From Erythrobacter sp. EC-HK427 (lineage in GTDB: Bacteria; Pseudomonadota; Alphaproteobacteria; Sphingomonadales; Sphingomonadaceae): a DNA stretch of 64,000 nucleotides. The translations under genes were made by a program, and so were the position numbers. Below the pieces are notes generated by a model, which worked only from the letters and a program-made list of their open reading frames with translations, had not been told where the DNA came from and ran no database searches. Positions 8,417 to 17,699 of this stretch are shown here, one piece after another; position 1 is the stretch's first letter; every line of letters begins with the position of its first letter. The DNA lies in the NCBI RefSeq assembly GCF_902498745.1, contig NZ_LR701479.1, positions 1,628,152 through 1,692,151 of the forward strand. Reading direction: 5' to 3'.

Positions 8417-10369
8417 ATGGCCTTCACCGCCTTTTCCCGTCCCGCTATTGTCGCTTTTGCGGCGCTCGTCATCACCGGCTGCACGGTGGAAGGGCTGGGC
8501 GAAAGCGAGCGGGTCGTCGCCCCGATCCTGACCACCGAACAGGCGTTTGACGAGTTCACCTATGCCCGCCCGACCGAGGCGCGGGTGACGCACGTGGCGC
8601 TCGATTTGGCGCTCGATTTCGAAGCCATGAAGGTCGAAGGCACCGCCACGTTGGATATCCAGGCGGCAGAAGGCGCGACCGAAATCGTGCTCGATTCGAA
8701 CGGCCTCGTCATCGGCGGGGTGACCGACGGGAACGGCAATGCGCTCGACTTCACCATCGGTGAAGCCGATGCGGAGAACGCCGAAAAGGGTGAGCCGATC
8801 ACCGTGCAACTGGGCGAGCTGACCGGGCCGGAATTGCAGCAGATCGTCATCACCTATGCCAGCGGGCCGGAAGCCGCCGCGCTGCAATGGCTCGATCCCG
8901 AACAGACCGAGGGCGGGGAGCATCCCTTCGTCTTCAGCCAAGGCCAGGCGATCCTCAACCGTACGTGGATCCCGACGCAGGACAGCCCGGGCATCCGCCA
9001 GACATGGGAAGCGCGCATCACCGCGCCCGAACCGCTCACCGTGGTGATGTCGGGCATCAGCCGCGGCGATCCCGAAACGGTGGACGGCGCGGAAGGCCTG
9101 CGCGTTTTTGAATTCGTGATGGACAATTCGGTACCGCCCTATCTGGTCGCGATTGCGGCGGGGAATATCGAATTTGCCGAACTTGGCCCGCGCTCGGGCG
9201 TATGGGCAGAACCCGAAATGATCGCTGCGGCAGAGCAGGAACTGGGCGATACCGAAGAGCTGATCGATGCCGGGATCGACCTGTTCGGCGAATATCGCTG
9301 GGGCCGCTATGACATGATCATCCTGCCGCCCGCCTTCCCCTATGGCGGGATGGAAAATCCGGTGATGACCTTCCTCACCCCCACATTCATTGCGGGCGAC
9401 CGGTCGAACAATGGCCTGGTTGCGCATGAGCTGGCGCATAGCTGGTCGGGCAATCTCACCACCTATGCCAGCTGGCGCGACGGGTGGCTGAACGAAGGCG
9501 TCACCAGCTATATCGAGAACCGCATCACCGAAGCGGTGTATGGCGAGCTGCGCGCCGAGCAGGAATACACGCTGAGCTATGCCTCGCTGGTCGAAGCCGT
9601 CGAGGAAGCGGGAACGGACGCGCCGACCACCGCGATGCGCACGCCCGCCGGCACCAGCCCGTTCGACACGGTCGGCCCCGCGATTTACGACAAGGGCACA
9701 GTGTTCCTGCGCACGGTCGAGAATATCGTCGGCCGCGAGGAATTCGATGCGTGGCTGACGCAGTGGTTCGACAGCCATGCATTCCAGCCGGTCACGTCCG
9801 AAATGTTGCTCGCCGATATGCGTGCCAACCTCATCGGCGATAATGCCGAGCTGGAAGAAGCGCTGATGCTGGACGAGTGGGTGTATGGCACGGGCATTCC
9901 GGCGAACGCGCTGGCGCCCGATCCGGAAGCCTTCGCCGATGCTGATGCGGCGGCGGCAGCCTATGCAGCGGACGGCACTTTGCCGGATACCGACTCATGG
10001 GGCGAATGGACGGCCGCCTCGCAGCGCCGTTTCCTCGAAACCCTGCCCGACGAACTGGGCGACGAGCAGCTTGCTGCGCTCAACGATACGCTAGGCCTGT
10101 CGGAAAGCGGCAATAACGAAGTGCTGTTCCTGTGGCTGGAGGCAGCGATGCGCAATTCCTACGATCCAGCCGTCCCGCAGGCTGAGGAATTCCTCGCCCG
10201 CGTCGGCCGCAACAAGTTCGTCGCCCCGCTGTTCCGCGCGATGTGGGGCACGGGCGCCTGGGGCCAGCCCAAGGCGAGCGCGCTCTACGCAACGACACGC
10301 GGTGGTTATCACAGCTACACGCGCGGCAATGTGGACGAGATTGTGGGGTATCAGGCGCAAGGCGAATGA
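8417..10369 (+). CDS. M1-family zinc aminopeptidase, lipoprotein
   Basis: Removes N-terminal residues from peptides, probably in the periplasm. The 650-residue product begins at the ATG 8417 with a lipoprotein signal ending VITGC. The exopeptidase motif is GGMEN (310-314), and the zinc site HELAH (337-341) is followed 18 residues later by Glu360 in WLNEG. The leukotriene-A4-hydrolase/aminopeptidase-B type is favoured by the compact length and the helical C-terminal domain. Its stop codon overlaps the ATG of the ThuA-like gene (ATGA), so the two are translated in a coupled way. Confidence 0.9.
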   Translation: MAFTAFSRPAIVAFAALVITGCTVEGLGESERVVAPILTTEQAFDEFTYARPTEARVTHVALDLALDFEAMKVEGTATLDIQAAEGATEIVLDSNGLVIGGVTDGNGNALDFTIGEADAENAEKGEPITVQLGELTGPELQQIVITYASGPEAAALQWLDPEQTEGGEHPFVFSQGQAILNRTWIPTQDSPGIRQTWEARITAPEPLTVVMSGISRGDPETVDGAEGLRVFEFVMDNSVPPYLVAIAAGNIEFAELGPRSGVWAEPEMIAAAEQELGDTEELIDAGIDLFGEYRWGRYDMIILPPAFPYGGMENPVMTFLTPTFIAGDRSNNGLVAHELAHSWSGNLTTYASWRDGWLNEGVTSYIENRITEAVYGELRAEQEYTLSYASLVEAVEEAGTDAPTTAMRTPAGTSPFDTVGPAIYDKGTVFLRTVENIVGREEFDAWLTQWFDSHAFQPVTSEMLLADMRANLIGDNAELEEALMLDEWVYGTGIPANALAPDPEAFADADAAAAAYAADGTLPDTDSWGEWTAASQRRFLETLPDELGDEQLAALNDTLGLSESGNNEVLFLWLEAAMRNSYDPAVPQAEEFLARVGRNKFVAPLFRAMWGTGAWGQPKASALYATTRGGYHSYTRGNVDEIVGYQAQGE

Positions 10370-11178
10370 ACCGCGCGCTCGCGGCTATCGCCGCCTTTGC
10401 GCTGGGCGCGATGGCGAGCCCGGTTGCCGCGCAAATCAACACGCCCAGCCCGGCGATTGACGGCGAACAGGGTTCGATCCTCGTCTACAGCCGCACTGTC
10501 GGCTGGCGCCATGACAGTATCGATGCGGCATGGTCTGCCATCGCGGATATCGCCCACGAGCAAGGCTGGAGCGTCACCTTCACCGAGGATGCCCGCTGGC
10601 TCGAGGCTGACCGGATCGCCGCCTTCGACACCGTCGTATTCGCGCTGTCCTCGGGCAATTCGCTGACCGGAGAGCAGCAGGCGAGCTTCCGCGCCTTCGT
10701 GGAGAATGGCGGGGGTTTCGTCGGCCTGCATTCGGCGGGCGACGCCAGCCTCGACTGGGACTGGTACCAGAGCGAGCTGATCGGGCCGCGCTTTATCGGC
10801 CACCCGCTTAATCCCGGAGAGCGCACCGGCACACTGCGGATCGAGGATACCGACCATCCCGCAACGCAGGGCCTGCCCGAAACATGGTACCGCACCGACG
10901 AATGGTACAGCTTCGATGCAAGTGCACGCGGCAAGTTCCACGTCCTCGCAACGCTGGACAACAGCAGTTATGTCCGCGGTAGCTGGGTGGACGGCTCGGC
11001 TATTTCCACGGCGGAAGATCACCCCATCGTCTGGATGCGTTGTGTCGGTGAAGGGCGCAGCTTCTACAATGCGATGGGTCACACGGCATCCAGCTATTCC
11101 GAAGAAGGGATGCGCAGCCTGATTACTGGCGGCATTGCGTGGTCAATGGGCGAGGGTGATTGTCCGGCTGACGATTGA
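10366..11178 (+). CDS. Secreted ThuA-like domain protein
   Basis: A 270-residue protein with signal peptide (FALGAMASPVAAQ) and a ThuA-type, glutamine-amidotransferase-like fold. Visible family features are ILVYSRTVGWRHDSI, a FVENGGGFVGLHSA block, and the end W-x-R-x-x-GEGRSFYNAMGH. ThuA-like domains are found in secreted sugar-related enzymes and in trehalose utilisation, but their reaction is unclear. It is coupled to the upstream aminopeptidase by an ATGA overlap; the start was chosen on that overlap and on the signal peptide. Function beyond fold is unknown. Confidence 0.8.
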   Translation: MNRALAAIAAFALGAMASPVAAQINTPSPAIDGEQGSILVYSRTVGWRHDSIDAAWSAIADIAHEQGWSVTFTEDARWLEADRIAAFDTVVFALSSGNSLTGEQQASFRAFVENGGGFVGLHSAGDASLDWDWYQSELIGPRFIGHPLNPGERTGTLRIEDTDHPATQGLPETWYRTDEWYSFDASARGKFHVLATLDNSSYVRGSWVDGSAISTAEDHPIVWMRCVGEGRSFYNAMGHTASSYSEEGMRSLITGGIAWSMGEGDCPADD

Positions 11179-11218
11179 CTCTGGCTGCCGCAAGGGCTTG
11201 CGCGTATAGCGGCGCGCA

Positions 11219-12550
11219 ATGCATGTCACCCGCGATCCCGTCCGGCTGATCCCGCTGCTGTTTGCGGCGGCGATCATGATCGGCACGCTGCTTTTGTGGA
11301 ACCCGCTCGCCACCGCCAGCGGCGAACAGCCGCCGCTGATGACGGCCTTTTTCACCGCCACCAGCGCGGTTGCGGTGACCGGTCTGGTGGTGGTCGATAC
11401 CGGCACGTACTGGTCTGGCTTCGGGCAGGTGGTGATCCTGCTCATGTTCCAGATCGGCGGCTTCGGGATCATGGCAGCGGCGACCTTGCTCGGCATTATG
11501 GCGGGGCGGGGCTTTGGCCTCCGCGACCGGCTGGCAACGCAGGTGGAGCGGGGCCGCTTGCAATTTGGCGACACAGGTTCGGTGCTTCGACTTATCCTCG
11601 GCATCACGATCAGCGTGGAACTGCTGGTGGCGGCGGTTCTCGTCTGGCGTTTTGCCACGACCTATGATTTCCCGTTGGGCGAGGCAGTGTGGCACGGCCT
11701 GTTCCACTCGGTGAGCGCGTTCAACAATGCGGGATTCTCGACCTTCTCGGACAGCCTGATGGGGTTCCAGACCGATGCTGTGGTGCTGGTACCGATCATG
11801 CTGTCGGTCATCATCACCGCGCTCGGCTTTCCTGTGATGCAGGAAGTGCGCGCCAAGGGCTTTGCCTTCCGCAAATGGACGGTGCATTCCAAGATCACTG
11901 TCACCGCGACCGGGGTGCTGCTCGCCATCGGTTTTCTCTCGCTGCTGGCGAAGGAATGGCACAATCCGGGGACGCTGGGTGCGCTGGAGCCGGGGGCGAA
12001 AATGCTCAACGCGATGTTCCATTCGGTGATGCCGCGCACCGCCGGTTTCAACTCGCTCGACATGGCCGAAATGCGCGGTGAGAGCATTATGCTGAACTAC
12101 GTGCTGATGTTCATCGGCGGGGGCAGCGCGGGTACGGCAGGCGGCATCAAGATCACCACCTTTGTGGTGCTGCTTGTAATAGTCTGGGCAGAGGCCCGGC
12201 GGCAGCGCGACGCGGCGATCTTCGGGCGGCGCATGGGGCACCCGGTGGAGCGGCAGGCGCTGGCCATCACCATGTTGGCCGCGCTGCTGATTATGGTCGC
12301 CACCATGTATATCCTGAGCGTCACCAATCTGCCTATCCGCGACGTCCTGTTTGAAACCATCTCCGCCTTTTCGACCGTCGGCCTGTCCACCGGAATCACC
12401 GCCGATCTGCCGCGATCCTCACTATTCGTGTTGTGCGTGTTGATGTTTGTGGGCCGCGTGGGAACCATTACGGTTGCCACCGCCCTTGCGCTTGGCGGGG
12501 CGAAACAGCGCCCCTATCGTTATCCAGAGGAGACTCCCATTGTCGGCTAA
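11219..12550 (+). CDS. ktrB: KtrB/TrkH-family potassium uptake membrane subunit
   Basis: Membrane subunit of a K+ (often Na+-dependent) uptake system. The 443-residue polytopic protein has four pore-loop repeats with the characteristic selectivity-filter Gly: TSAVAVTGL, VSAFNNAGF, MPRTAGFNS and ISAFSTVGLS. The flexible gate loop GGGSAGTAGGIK in the third repeat supports the KtrB branch over the longer TrkH. The downstream gene is its cytosolic NAD/ATP-binding partner and starts before the ktrB stop, as expected for a two-gene operon. Confidence 0.9.
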   Translation: MHVTRDPVRLIPLLFAAAIMIGTLLLWNPLATASGEQPPLMTAFFTATSAVAVTGLVVVDTGTYWSGFGQVVILLMFQIGGFGIMAAATLLGIMAGRGFGLRDRLATQVERGRLQFGDTGSVLRLILGITISVELLVAAVLVWRFATTYDFPLGEAVWHGLFHSVSAFNNAGFSTFSDSLMGFQTDAVVLVPIMLSVIITALGFPVMQEVRAKGFAFRKWTVHSKITVTATGVLLAIGFLSLLAKEWHNPGTLGALEPGAKMLNAMFHSVMPRTAGFNSLDMAEMRGESIMLNYVLMFIGGGSAGTAGGIKITTFVVLLVIVWAEARRQRDAAIFGRRMGHPVERQALAITMLAALLIMVATMYILSVTNLPIRDVLFETISAFSTVGLSTGITADLPRSSLFVLCVLMFVGRVGTITVATALALGGAKQRPYRYPEETPIVG

Positions 12551-13196
12551 ACGCAAACCCGTTCTGGTCATCGGGCTGGGCAGATTTGGCGGCGCGGTGG
12601 CGCAAGCGCTCGAACGCATGGGCCACGAAGTGCTCGGCGTGGATACCAATGAGGAATTGGTACAGGAACACGCCGACAGGCTGACCCACGTAGTGCAGGC
12701 CGATTGCACCGATCCCGGTTGCCTGGAAAGTCTTGGCGCGAGCGAGTTTACCTCTGCTGTCGTCGGCATCGGCTCCAACATCGAAGCCAGCGTGCTGACA
12801 GTGCTGGCGCTGTCAGACCTTGGTGTTGCATCGATCTGGGCCAAGGCCACCAATGAAAAGCACGGCCGCATTCTGGAGAAGACCGGCGCGCATCACGTCA
12901 TCTTCCCAGAACAGAAAATGGGCGAGCGGGTGGCGCGGTTGCTCAACGAAAACCTGCTCGATTTCATCGCCTTCGACAATGATTACGCGATTGCCAAACT
13001 GGTCGCGCCATCGCCGATTGTCGGCCTGCCACTGATGACGAGCGAATGCCGCAAACGGCATGACGTGACGGTGATCGGCGTGAAGCGCGCGGGCGAGGAC
13101 TTTATCCACGCCGATCCCGATACGCTGATCCTGCCCGGCGATGTGCTGGTGGTGTCAGGCCGGGTCGAAGCCATCGAGGCGTTTGCGGCGACTTAG
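12540..13196 (+). CDS. ktrA: KtrA/TrkA-family regulatory subunit, TTG start
   Basis: Cytosolic RCK subunit that gates the KtrB channel on nucleotide or c-di-AMP binding. The 218 residues contain an RCK_N Rossmann domain (VLVIGLGRFGGAVAQAL with GxGxxG, then Asp at VDTNEE) and an RCK_C domain at the end (LILPGDVLVVSG). No ATG suits; a TTG at 12540, preceded by AGGAG with about 8-base spacing, gives the usual length. It overlaps the ktrB end by 11 bases. The stop overlaps the convergent doc gene. Confidence 0.87.
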   Translation: MSAKRKPVLVIGLGRFGGAVAQALERMGHEVLGVDTNEELVQEHADRLTHVVQADCTDPGCLESLGASEFTSAVVGIGSNIEASVLTVLALSDLGVASIWAKATNEKHGRILEKTGAHHVIFPEQKMGERVARLLNENLLDFIAFDNDYAIAKLVAPSPIVGLPLMTSECRKRHDVTVIGVKRAGEDFIHADPDTLILPGDVLVVSGRVEAIEAFAAT

Positions 13197-13597
13197 GGGG
13201 AAGTTGCGGCGATCCGCTGGCGAAACCAGTCGGCGAGTTCTTCCTCGCTGAGTTCCCCGGCGGCGAGGGCTTGGACAGTTAGCACAGCATCTACCTGTTC
13301 GAACGAAAGGGCTGCGCCGTTCAATCTGAGGAAAGTACGTGCGACAACCCAAGCGGTTCGCTTGTTGCCGTCTGCAAACGGGTGGTTGCGCGCGATGCCG
13401 AATGCGTAGGCCGCTGTGAGTGCCGCTAGTTCATCCTCGCCATAAGCCCATCGATTGACCGGGCGTGACAAGGCAGATTCCAACGCATTGGCATCGCGTA
13501 TTCCGGATGCGCCGCCATGCTCGGCCAATTGGCGGTCATGTACGGCTAGCGCGAACCGTGCATCGAGCCAGATCGGCTCCCTCCGTTCGTCGGTCAT
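13193..13597 (-). CDS. doc: Doc (death-on-curing) Fic-fold toxin
   Basis: Toxin of a type II toxin-antitoxin system. In P1 Doc this fold phosphorylates and inactivates EF-Tu. The 134-residue protein has the motif HPFADGNKRT (residues 72-81), of the Doc type HxFx(D/N)xNKR. The gene lies 9 bases downstream of a small AbrB/MazE-fold gene, the likely antitoxin. Its last codons overlap the convergent ktrA stop by 4 bases. Confidence 0.87.
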   Translation of the reverse strand: MTDERREPIWLDARFALAVHDRQLAEHGGASGIRDANALESALSRPVNRWAYGEDELAALTAAYAFGIARNHPFADGNKRTAWVVARTFLRLNGAALSFEQVDAVLTVQALAAGELSEEELADWFRQRIAATSP

Positions 13598-13606
13598 GGC
13601 GAATGG

Positions 13607-13834
13607 CTACTTGGCAAGCTCGCGAAGGATTTCGCGGTCTTCACGCATGATATCTTCGGCGATCTTCATCTGCCGCTCGAATTCCGGATCATATGGCGTG
13701 ATCCGCCATCCATCCGGCGCTTCGCTGAAATGGATGGTGTCGCCAATCTCGACCCGCAAGCGGGCAAGCATTTCCTTCGACAGAATGACTGCTGCCGAAT
13801 TTCCGACCTTGGTGACCTTGGCTTTTGCGTTCAT
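13607..13834 (-). CDS. AbrB/MazE-family antitoxin
   Basis: A 75-residue DNA-binding protein with the swapped-hairpin AbrB motif at the N-terminus (KVTKVGNSAAVILSKEMLARL…VEIGD) and a charged helical C-terminus that would wrap the toxin. Followed after 9 bases by doc. Expected to autoregulate the pair. The ATG at 13834 is set by homology of the KAKVTKVGNS segment; longer upstream reading is non-homologous. Divergent from rsh, with about 100 bases between starts. Confidence 0.82.
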   Translation of the reverse strand: MNAKAKVTKVGNSAAVILSKEMLARLRVEIGDTIHFSEAPDGWRITPYDPEFERQMKIAEDIMREDREILRELAK

Positions 13835-13936
13835 ACAGAAGTTATAACGCGCCAATCGCAGATATTCAACCTGAATTCCCCGCACCCCGCATTTCCGCTT
13901 GCCGAAAAGCACGCGAAACCGCACATTCGCAAAACG

Positions 13937-16018
13937 ATGTTGCGCCAATACGAACTTGTTGAACGGGTCAAGGCCTATGACCCCGACGCTGACGAGGCGA
14001 TGCTCAACCGTGCCTATGTCTATACGGTGCAGAAGCATGGCAGCCAGCTACGCGCATCGGGGGATCCCTATTTCAGCCATCCGGTCGAAGTCGCAGGGTT
14101 GATGACCGATCTGAAGCTGGATCAGGAAACCATCATCACCGCGCTGCTCCATGATACGGTGGAGGATACGCTCGCCACGATCGAAGATGTGGAGAAGAAT
14201 TTCGGGCCGGAAGTCGCGCGGCTGGTGGACGGCGTTACCAAGCTTTCCAAAATCGAGCAGATGCCGGAGAACGAGCGGGCGGCTGAAAACCTGCGCAAAT
14301 TCCTCCTCGCCATGTCCGAAGATCTGCGCGTGCTGCTGGTCAAGCTGGCAGACCGGCTGCACAATATGCGCACGCTGCACCACATCAAGAAGCTGGAAAA
14401 GCGCCAGCGCATCGCCCGCGAAACGATGGATATCTACGCCCCGCTGGCCGAGCGGGTGGGGATGTATGAATATATGCGCGAGATGCAGCTGCTCGCTTTC
14501 GAGCAGCTGGAGCCCGAAGCGTATCATACTATCACCAAGCGGCTCGAACAGCTGCGCACATCGGACACCGGGCAGGTTGACCGGATCGCGCTCGACATCA
14601 AGCAGGCTTTGAGCGAGGCGGGCTTGGAAGTCGAAGTCTGGGGGCGCGAGAAGCATCCCTATTCGATCTGGAAGAAGATGGCCGAGCGCCACCTGCCGTT
14701 CGAACAGGTGACCGATATTATGGCTTTCCGCGTGGTGGCTCCCAAGGTGGAGGATTGCTACCGCGCGCTGGGCATTCTGCACACCACGTTCCAATTCGTG
14801 CCCGGCCGCTTCAAGGACTATATCTCCACCCCCAAAAACAATGGCTATCGAAGCCTGCACACGACCTTGTTTTACGACCAGTCGATGCGGGTCGAGGTGC
14901 AGATCCGCACCCGCGAGATGAACCAGACCAACGAATTCGGCCTCGCGGCGCACTGGGCCTACAAGCAGGGCGACCGGCCCGATGGCGCGGTGGGCTGGCT
15001 GCGCGACCTGATTGAAATCGTCGATGCCAGCCACGATGCGGAGGAACTGCTCGAACACACCAAGCTGGCGATTTACCAGGACAGGATTTTCGCGTTCACC
15101 CCCAAGGGCGCGCTGTTCCAGCTGCCCAAGGGGGCAACGCCGGTGGATTTCGCCTTCGCCGTCCACACCGATCTGGGCGCGCAGACGGTGGGGGCGAAGA
15201 TAAATGGCCGCCATATGCCGCTGCGCACGCAGATGCAAAATGGCGACGTCGTGGAAATCATCAAAAGCAAGAATGCCGAGCCGCAATTGTCGTGGCTGGG
15301 CTTTGTCGTCACCGGCAAGGCGCGCGCCAGCATCCGCCGCGCGGTGCGGCTGAAAGAGCGCGAAGAAGTGGCCGAAATCGGCCGCAAACTGTTCGACGAA
15401 ATCGCTGTCCACCTGCCCACCAAAGTCGGCAAGAAGGCCATCAGGCAGGCGGTCGAGCGGCTGGAGCTGGAGGAAGAGGAAGACCTGATGTACGCCATCG
15501 GGTCTGCCAAACTCTCCGACCGCGAAGTGATGGAAGCGCTGGTGCCCGGCAGCACCGCCGATCTGCCCGAGGAGCCGTCGCAGGAACGCGCCATTTCGAT
15601 CAAGGGGCTGACGGCAGGTGTCGGCTTCACGCTGGCCGAATGCTGCCATCCGGTGCCCGGCGACCGGATCGTGGGGCTAAGGCGCAAGGGCGTAGGCGTG
15701 GAAGTCCATGCGATTGACTGCCTCGATCTGGCCAATGGCGTGGATGCCGACTGGGTCGATCTGTCATGGGGCGAACGCTCGCACGGCGCGGTCGGACGGC
15801 TCAGTGTGGTGCTCTATAACCGCCCCGGTACGCTGGCGGAAATGGCGGGGGTCTTCGCCAAGAACAACGCCAATGTGATGAACCTCGAACTGACCCAGCG
15901 CGACGATCCGTTCCATACCTACGAGGTCGATCTGGAAGTGCAGGATTTGGCGCATTTGACCCGCATTATGAGCAGTCTGCGCGCGACTGACGCGGTGGCG
16001 CAGACGGACAGGATTTAG
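13937..16018 (+). CDS. rsh: Bifunctional (p)ppGpp synthetase/hydrolase Rsh
   Basis: Makes and degrades the stringent-response alarmone (p)ppGpp. The 693-residue protein has, in order, an HD hydrolase domain (LLHDTVEDT, His72-Asp73), a synthetase domain (GREKHPYSIWKKM, and RFKD at 291-294 followed by PKNNGYRSLHT), a TGS domain (about 390-450, beginning FAFTPKGALFQLP), a helical/zinc-finger-like region with ECCHPVPGD, and a C-terminal ACT domain (about 620-690). The RxKD type of loop is found in bifunctional enzymes, whereas monofunctional RelA has ExDD. The ATG at 13937 is chosen by homology at MLRQYELVERV. Followed by a hairpin terminator at 16160. Confidence 0.95.
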   Translation: MLRQYELVERVKAYDPDADEAMLNRAYVYTVQKHGSQLRASGDPYFSHPVEVAGLMTDLKLDQETIITALLHDTVEDTLATIEDVEKNFGPEVARLVDGVTKLSKIEQMPENERAAENLRKFLLAMSEDLRVLLVKLADRLHNMRTLHHIKKLEKRQRIARETMDIYAPLAERVGMYEYMREMQLLAFEQLEPEAYHTITKRLEQLRTSDTGQVDRIALDIKQALSEAGLEVEVWGREKHPYSIWKKMAERHLPFEQVTDIMAFRVVAPKVEDCYRALGILHTTFQFVPGRFKDYISTPKNNGYRSLHTTLFYDQSMRVEVQIRTREMNQTNEFGLAAHWAYKQGDRPDGAVGWLRDLIEIVDASHDAEELLEHTKLAIYQDRIFAFTPKGALFQLPKGATPVDFAFAVHTDLGAQTVGAKINGRHMPLRTQMQNGDVVEIIKSKNAEPQLSWLGFVVTGKARASIRRAVRLKEREEVAEIGRKLFDEIAVHLPTKVGKKAIRQAVERLELEEEEDLMYAIGSAKLSDREVMEALVPGSTADLPEEPSQERAISIKGLTAGVGFTLAECCHPVPGDRIVGLRRKGVGVEVHAIDCLDLANGVDADWVDLSWGERSHGAVGRLSVVLYNRPGTLAEMAGVFAKNNANVMNLELTQRDDPFHTYEVDLEVQDLAHLTRIMSSLRATDAVAQTDRI

Positions 16019-16046
16019 GTCTGGTGAGGTAGTGTGGAGAACAAAC

Positions 16047-16186
16047 TCCCCTTCCCCTAGGGGAAGGGGTCGGGGGATGGGGGTACTGCCGCCCGTTTAT
16101 CGAACGCGGCAAACCCACCCCGCTGCGACTAGCCTCGCTTCGCTCGCCAAGTCTCGCTGCCCCTCCCTAACGGGAGGGGTGTTTTT
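16047..16186. repeat. G/C-rich palindromic intergenic repeat, copy 2
   Basis: Contains CCTTCCCCTAGGGGAAGG followed by GGTCGGGGGATGGGGGTA, nearly the same as 2129-2165, and ends with CCCCTCCC-TAAC-GGGAGGGG. It fills the gap between the convergent rsh and cyclophilin genes. Confidence 0.65.
16160..16186 (+). terminator. Rho-independent terminator after rsh
   Basis: Perfect 8-bp stem CCCCTCCC / GGGAGGGG, 4-base loop TAAC, followed by TGTTTTT. Lies about 140 bases after the rsh stop, immediately before the stop of the convergent gene. Confidence 0.6.
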
Positions 16187-16187
16187 C

Positions 16188-17126
16188 TCACTCCGCCCGG
16201 CGCACGGGGACGCCGACGCTGCAAATATCCACGCCGCCTGCGGGCACGGTGTAGAAGGCATCGTCACGATTGGCGCGCACCTGGACAAGGCGGGCGAAGC
16301 TTTCGCTCGACGTGTCGAGATACTCAAAAGCCGGAGCATCGGGCACTTCGCTCCCCAGCCGCACCGAGAGGATCGGCACGCGCAAGTCCGCTTCCTCCTC
16401 GGTGTAGAACCCCAGATCGCCCGAGCCGCGCGGCAGGCTGGAGAGATGCTCCATCCCCTCGATCACTCTCCCGACCACCGCAAGGTTGCGATCCATATGC
16501 CGCTGCGGCTGGCCGATAATGGTGTAGAGTTCGGCTCCGGTACCGGTATCGGGCGCATAGCCGCGCCCGACGCCGACATAGCCGTAGCAGTGGATGGGCC
16601 AGGCGGATTGAAAGTCGGAAGCGACGGGCCAACCTGACCAGTGCATCGTTCCCTCGGAGTAAGAGTCAAGATTAGCAAGGAGCTCCGGATACTCGGCATT
16701 CCCTAAGTCAAGTGCCAACTCGTTGAGGCTAGCTGGTATCGGTTCAGCGACATAGGTAGCCATCGGAGCCACCACCCCCTCGGGCAGCGGCTTCTGCTCG
16801 GTCACATCGCCCCATTGCGTGACGTAATTGTCCTGCACCCGGTTGACGCTCGTCCCGTCCCACCAATGCGCTCGGGCGAGGGTGCGGATGTTCTCCACCC
16901 AGGGCTGGCTGAAGGGCGGCCGGATCAGCTGGATGATAATTGTGCGCGGCCGACCCGTGCTGTCTGGCGCAAGTTCCATCACCAGCAGATCATCAGGCGC
17001 GATGGGGAGCCATTCTTCCGCCGTCGCCCCTGCGATCACCGATCCGGGCGTGGCAGGCTCGCCTGCCTCCTGCGCGGCGGCGGGTGTGGCGAGGAGAAGG
17101 GCGGACAAGGTAAGTAGCTTTTTCAT
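16188..17126 (-). CDS. Exported cyclophilin-type peptidyl-prolyl isomerase
   Basis: A 312-residue protein with a signal peptide (LLTLSALLLATPAAAQ). A divergent cyclophilin-like domain follows: RTIIIQL near the start, FSQPWVENIRTLARAHWWDGTSVNRVQDNYVTQWGD in place of the usual strand-loop-helix, and YTIIGQPQRHMDRNLAVVGRVIEGMEHLSSL near the end. Catalytic Arg/Phe residues of classical cyclophilins are not clearly kept, so activity is not certain. Likely periplasmic. Start set at the ATG 17126 by the signal peptide. A REP-like repeat lies upstream. Confidence 0.75.
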   Translation of the reverse strand: MKKLLTLSALLLATPAAAQEAGEPATPGSVIAGATAEEWLPIAPDDLLVMELAPDSTGRPRTIIIQLIRPPFSQPWVENIRTLARAHWWDGTSVNRVQDNYVTQWGDVTEQKPLPEGVVAPMATYVAEPIPASLNELALDLGNAEYPELLANLDSYSEGTMHWSGWPVASDFQSAWPIHCYGYVGVGRGYAPDTGTGAELYTIIGQPQRHMDRNLAVVGRVIEGMEHLSSLPRGSGDLGFYTEEEADLRVPILSVRLGSEVPDAPAFEYLDTSSESFARLVQVRANRDDAFYTVPAGGVDICSVGVPVRRAE

Positions 17127-17169
17127 CTGCGCAGATTTGCACGAATTCTTGGAAAACCAAACCCCGATT

Positions 17170-17287
17170 GCCCTGAGCTTGTCGAAGGGCTGTACTTTCG
17201 CTTCAAACTCGTTGGCCAAGAGAAGAAAAACAGTCGTAGGCCCCTGGCCAGCTTCGCATCCGACAAGCTCAGCACGGTCGGATTTGA
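17170..17287. repeat. REP-like inverted repeat, copy 2 (degenerate right arm)
   Basis: Left arm GCCCTGAGCTTGTCGAAGGGC; the right arm is the imperfect inverse CCGACAAGCTCAGCACGGTCGG. Same family as 3629-3710 and 61108-61194, but with a longer and more diverged interior. Confidence 0.65.
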
Positions 17288-17294
17288 GGGGGCA

Positions 17295-17699
17295 TCACCC
17301 CACCATCTCCTCCAGCGCATGCATATCCTCGTCCGAAAGCCCGAAGTGATGCCCGATTTCGTGCACCACCACATGGGCGACGAGATGCTCCAGCGTCTCG
17401 TCCCCGCGCTCGGCCCATTCGTCGAGGATCGGGCGGCGGAACAGGCGCACGCGGTCGGGCAGGGTGCCCGAATGCTCGATGCTGCGTTCGGTAAGCGGCA
17501 GGCCTTCATACACGCCGGTGAGCTCGTAGTGGTTGTCGATCCCCAGCTCGGCCAATGTTTCCTCGTCCGGCCAGTCCTCCACCACCAGCACGATGTCGCC
17601 CAACCGCGCTGCAAACGCGGACGGCAATTGGCGCAGCGCAGCCTCTGCCGTGGCCTGCATTTCGGCAATCGAGGGGGCGAGGGCAATGGTGCGGGTCAT
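17295..17699 (-). CDS. Small zincin-like metallopeptidase family protein
   Basis: A 134-residue protein with the motif HEIGHHFGLSD near the C-terminus, the HExxH zinc site plus a third His and a downstream Asp. Size and motif match the bacterial 'metallopeptidase family' (PF06262). Those proteins are cytosolic and of uncertain proteolytic activity. The start at ATG 17699 (MTRTIALAPS) is preferred; 15 further in-frame codons upstream look unrelated. Ends next to a REP-like repeat. Confidence 0.82.
   Translation of the reverse strand: MTRTIALAPSIAEMQATAEAALRQLPSAFAARLGDIVLVVEDWPDEETLAELGIDNHYELTGVYEGLPLTERSIEHSGTLPDRVRLFRRPILDEWAERGDETLEHLVAHVVVHEIGHHFGLSDEDMHALEEMVG

Noticed and set aside
8399-9778. 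Long minus-strand open frame (459 codons) opposite the aminopeptidase
   Set aside because: The plus strand encodes an M1 peptidase with all catalytic motifs; the opposite frame is Arg/Gly/His-rich with no family resemblance, a known artefact of GC-rich DNA.
14048-15649. Minus-strand open frame (533 codons) opposite rsh
   Set aside because: rsh has complete HD, synthetase, TGS and ACT domains on the plus strand; the antisense product has the composition of a GC-rich shadow.
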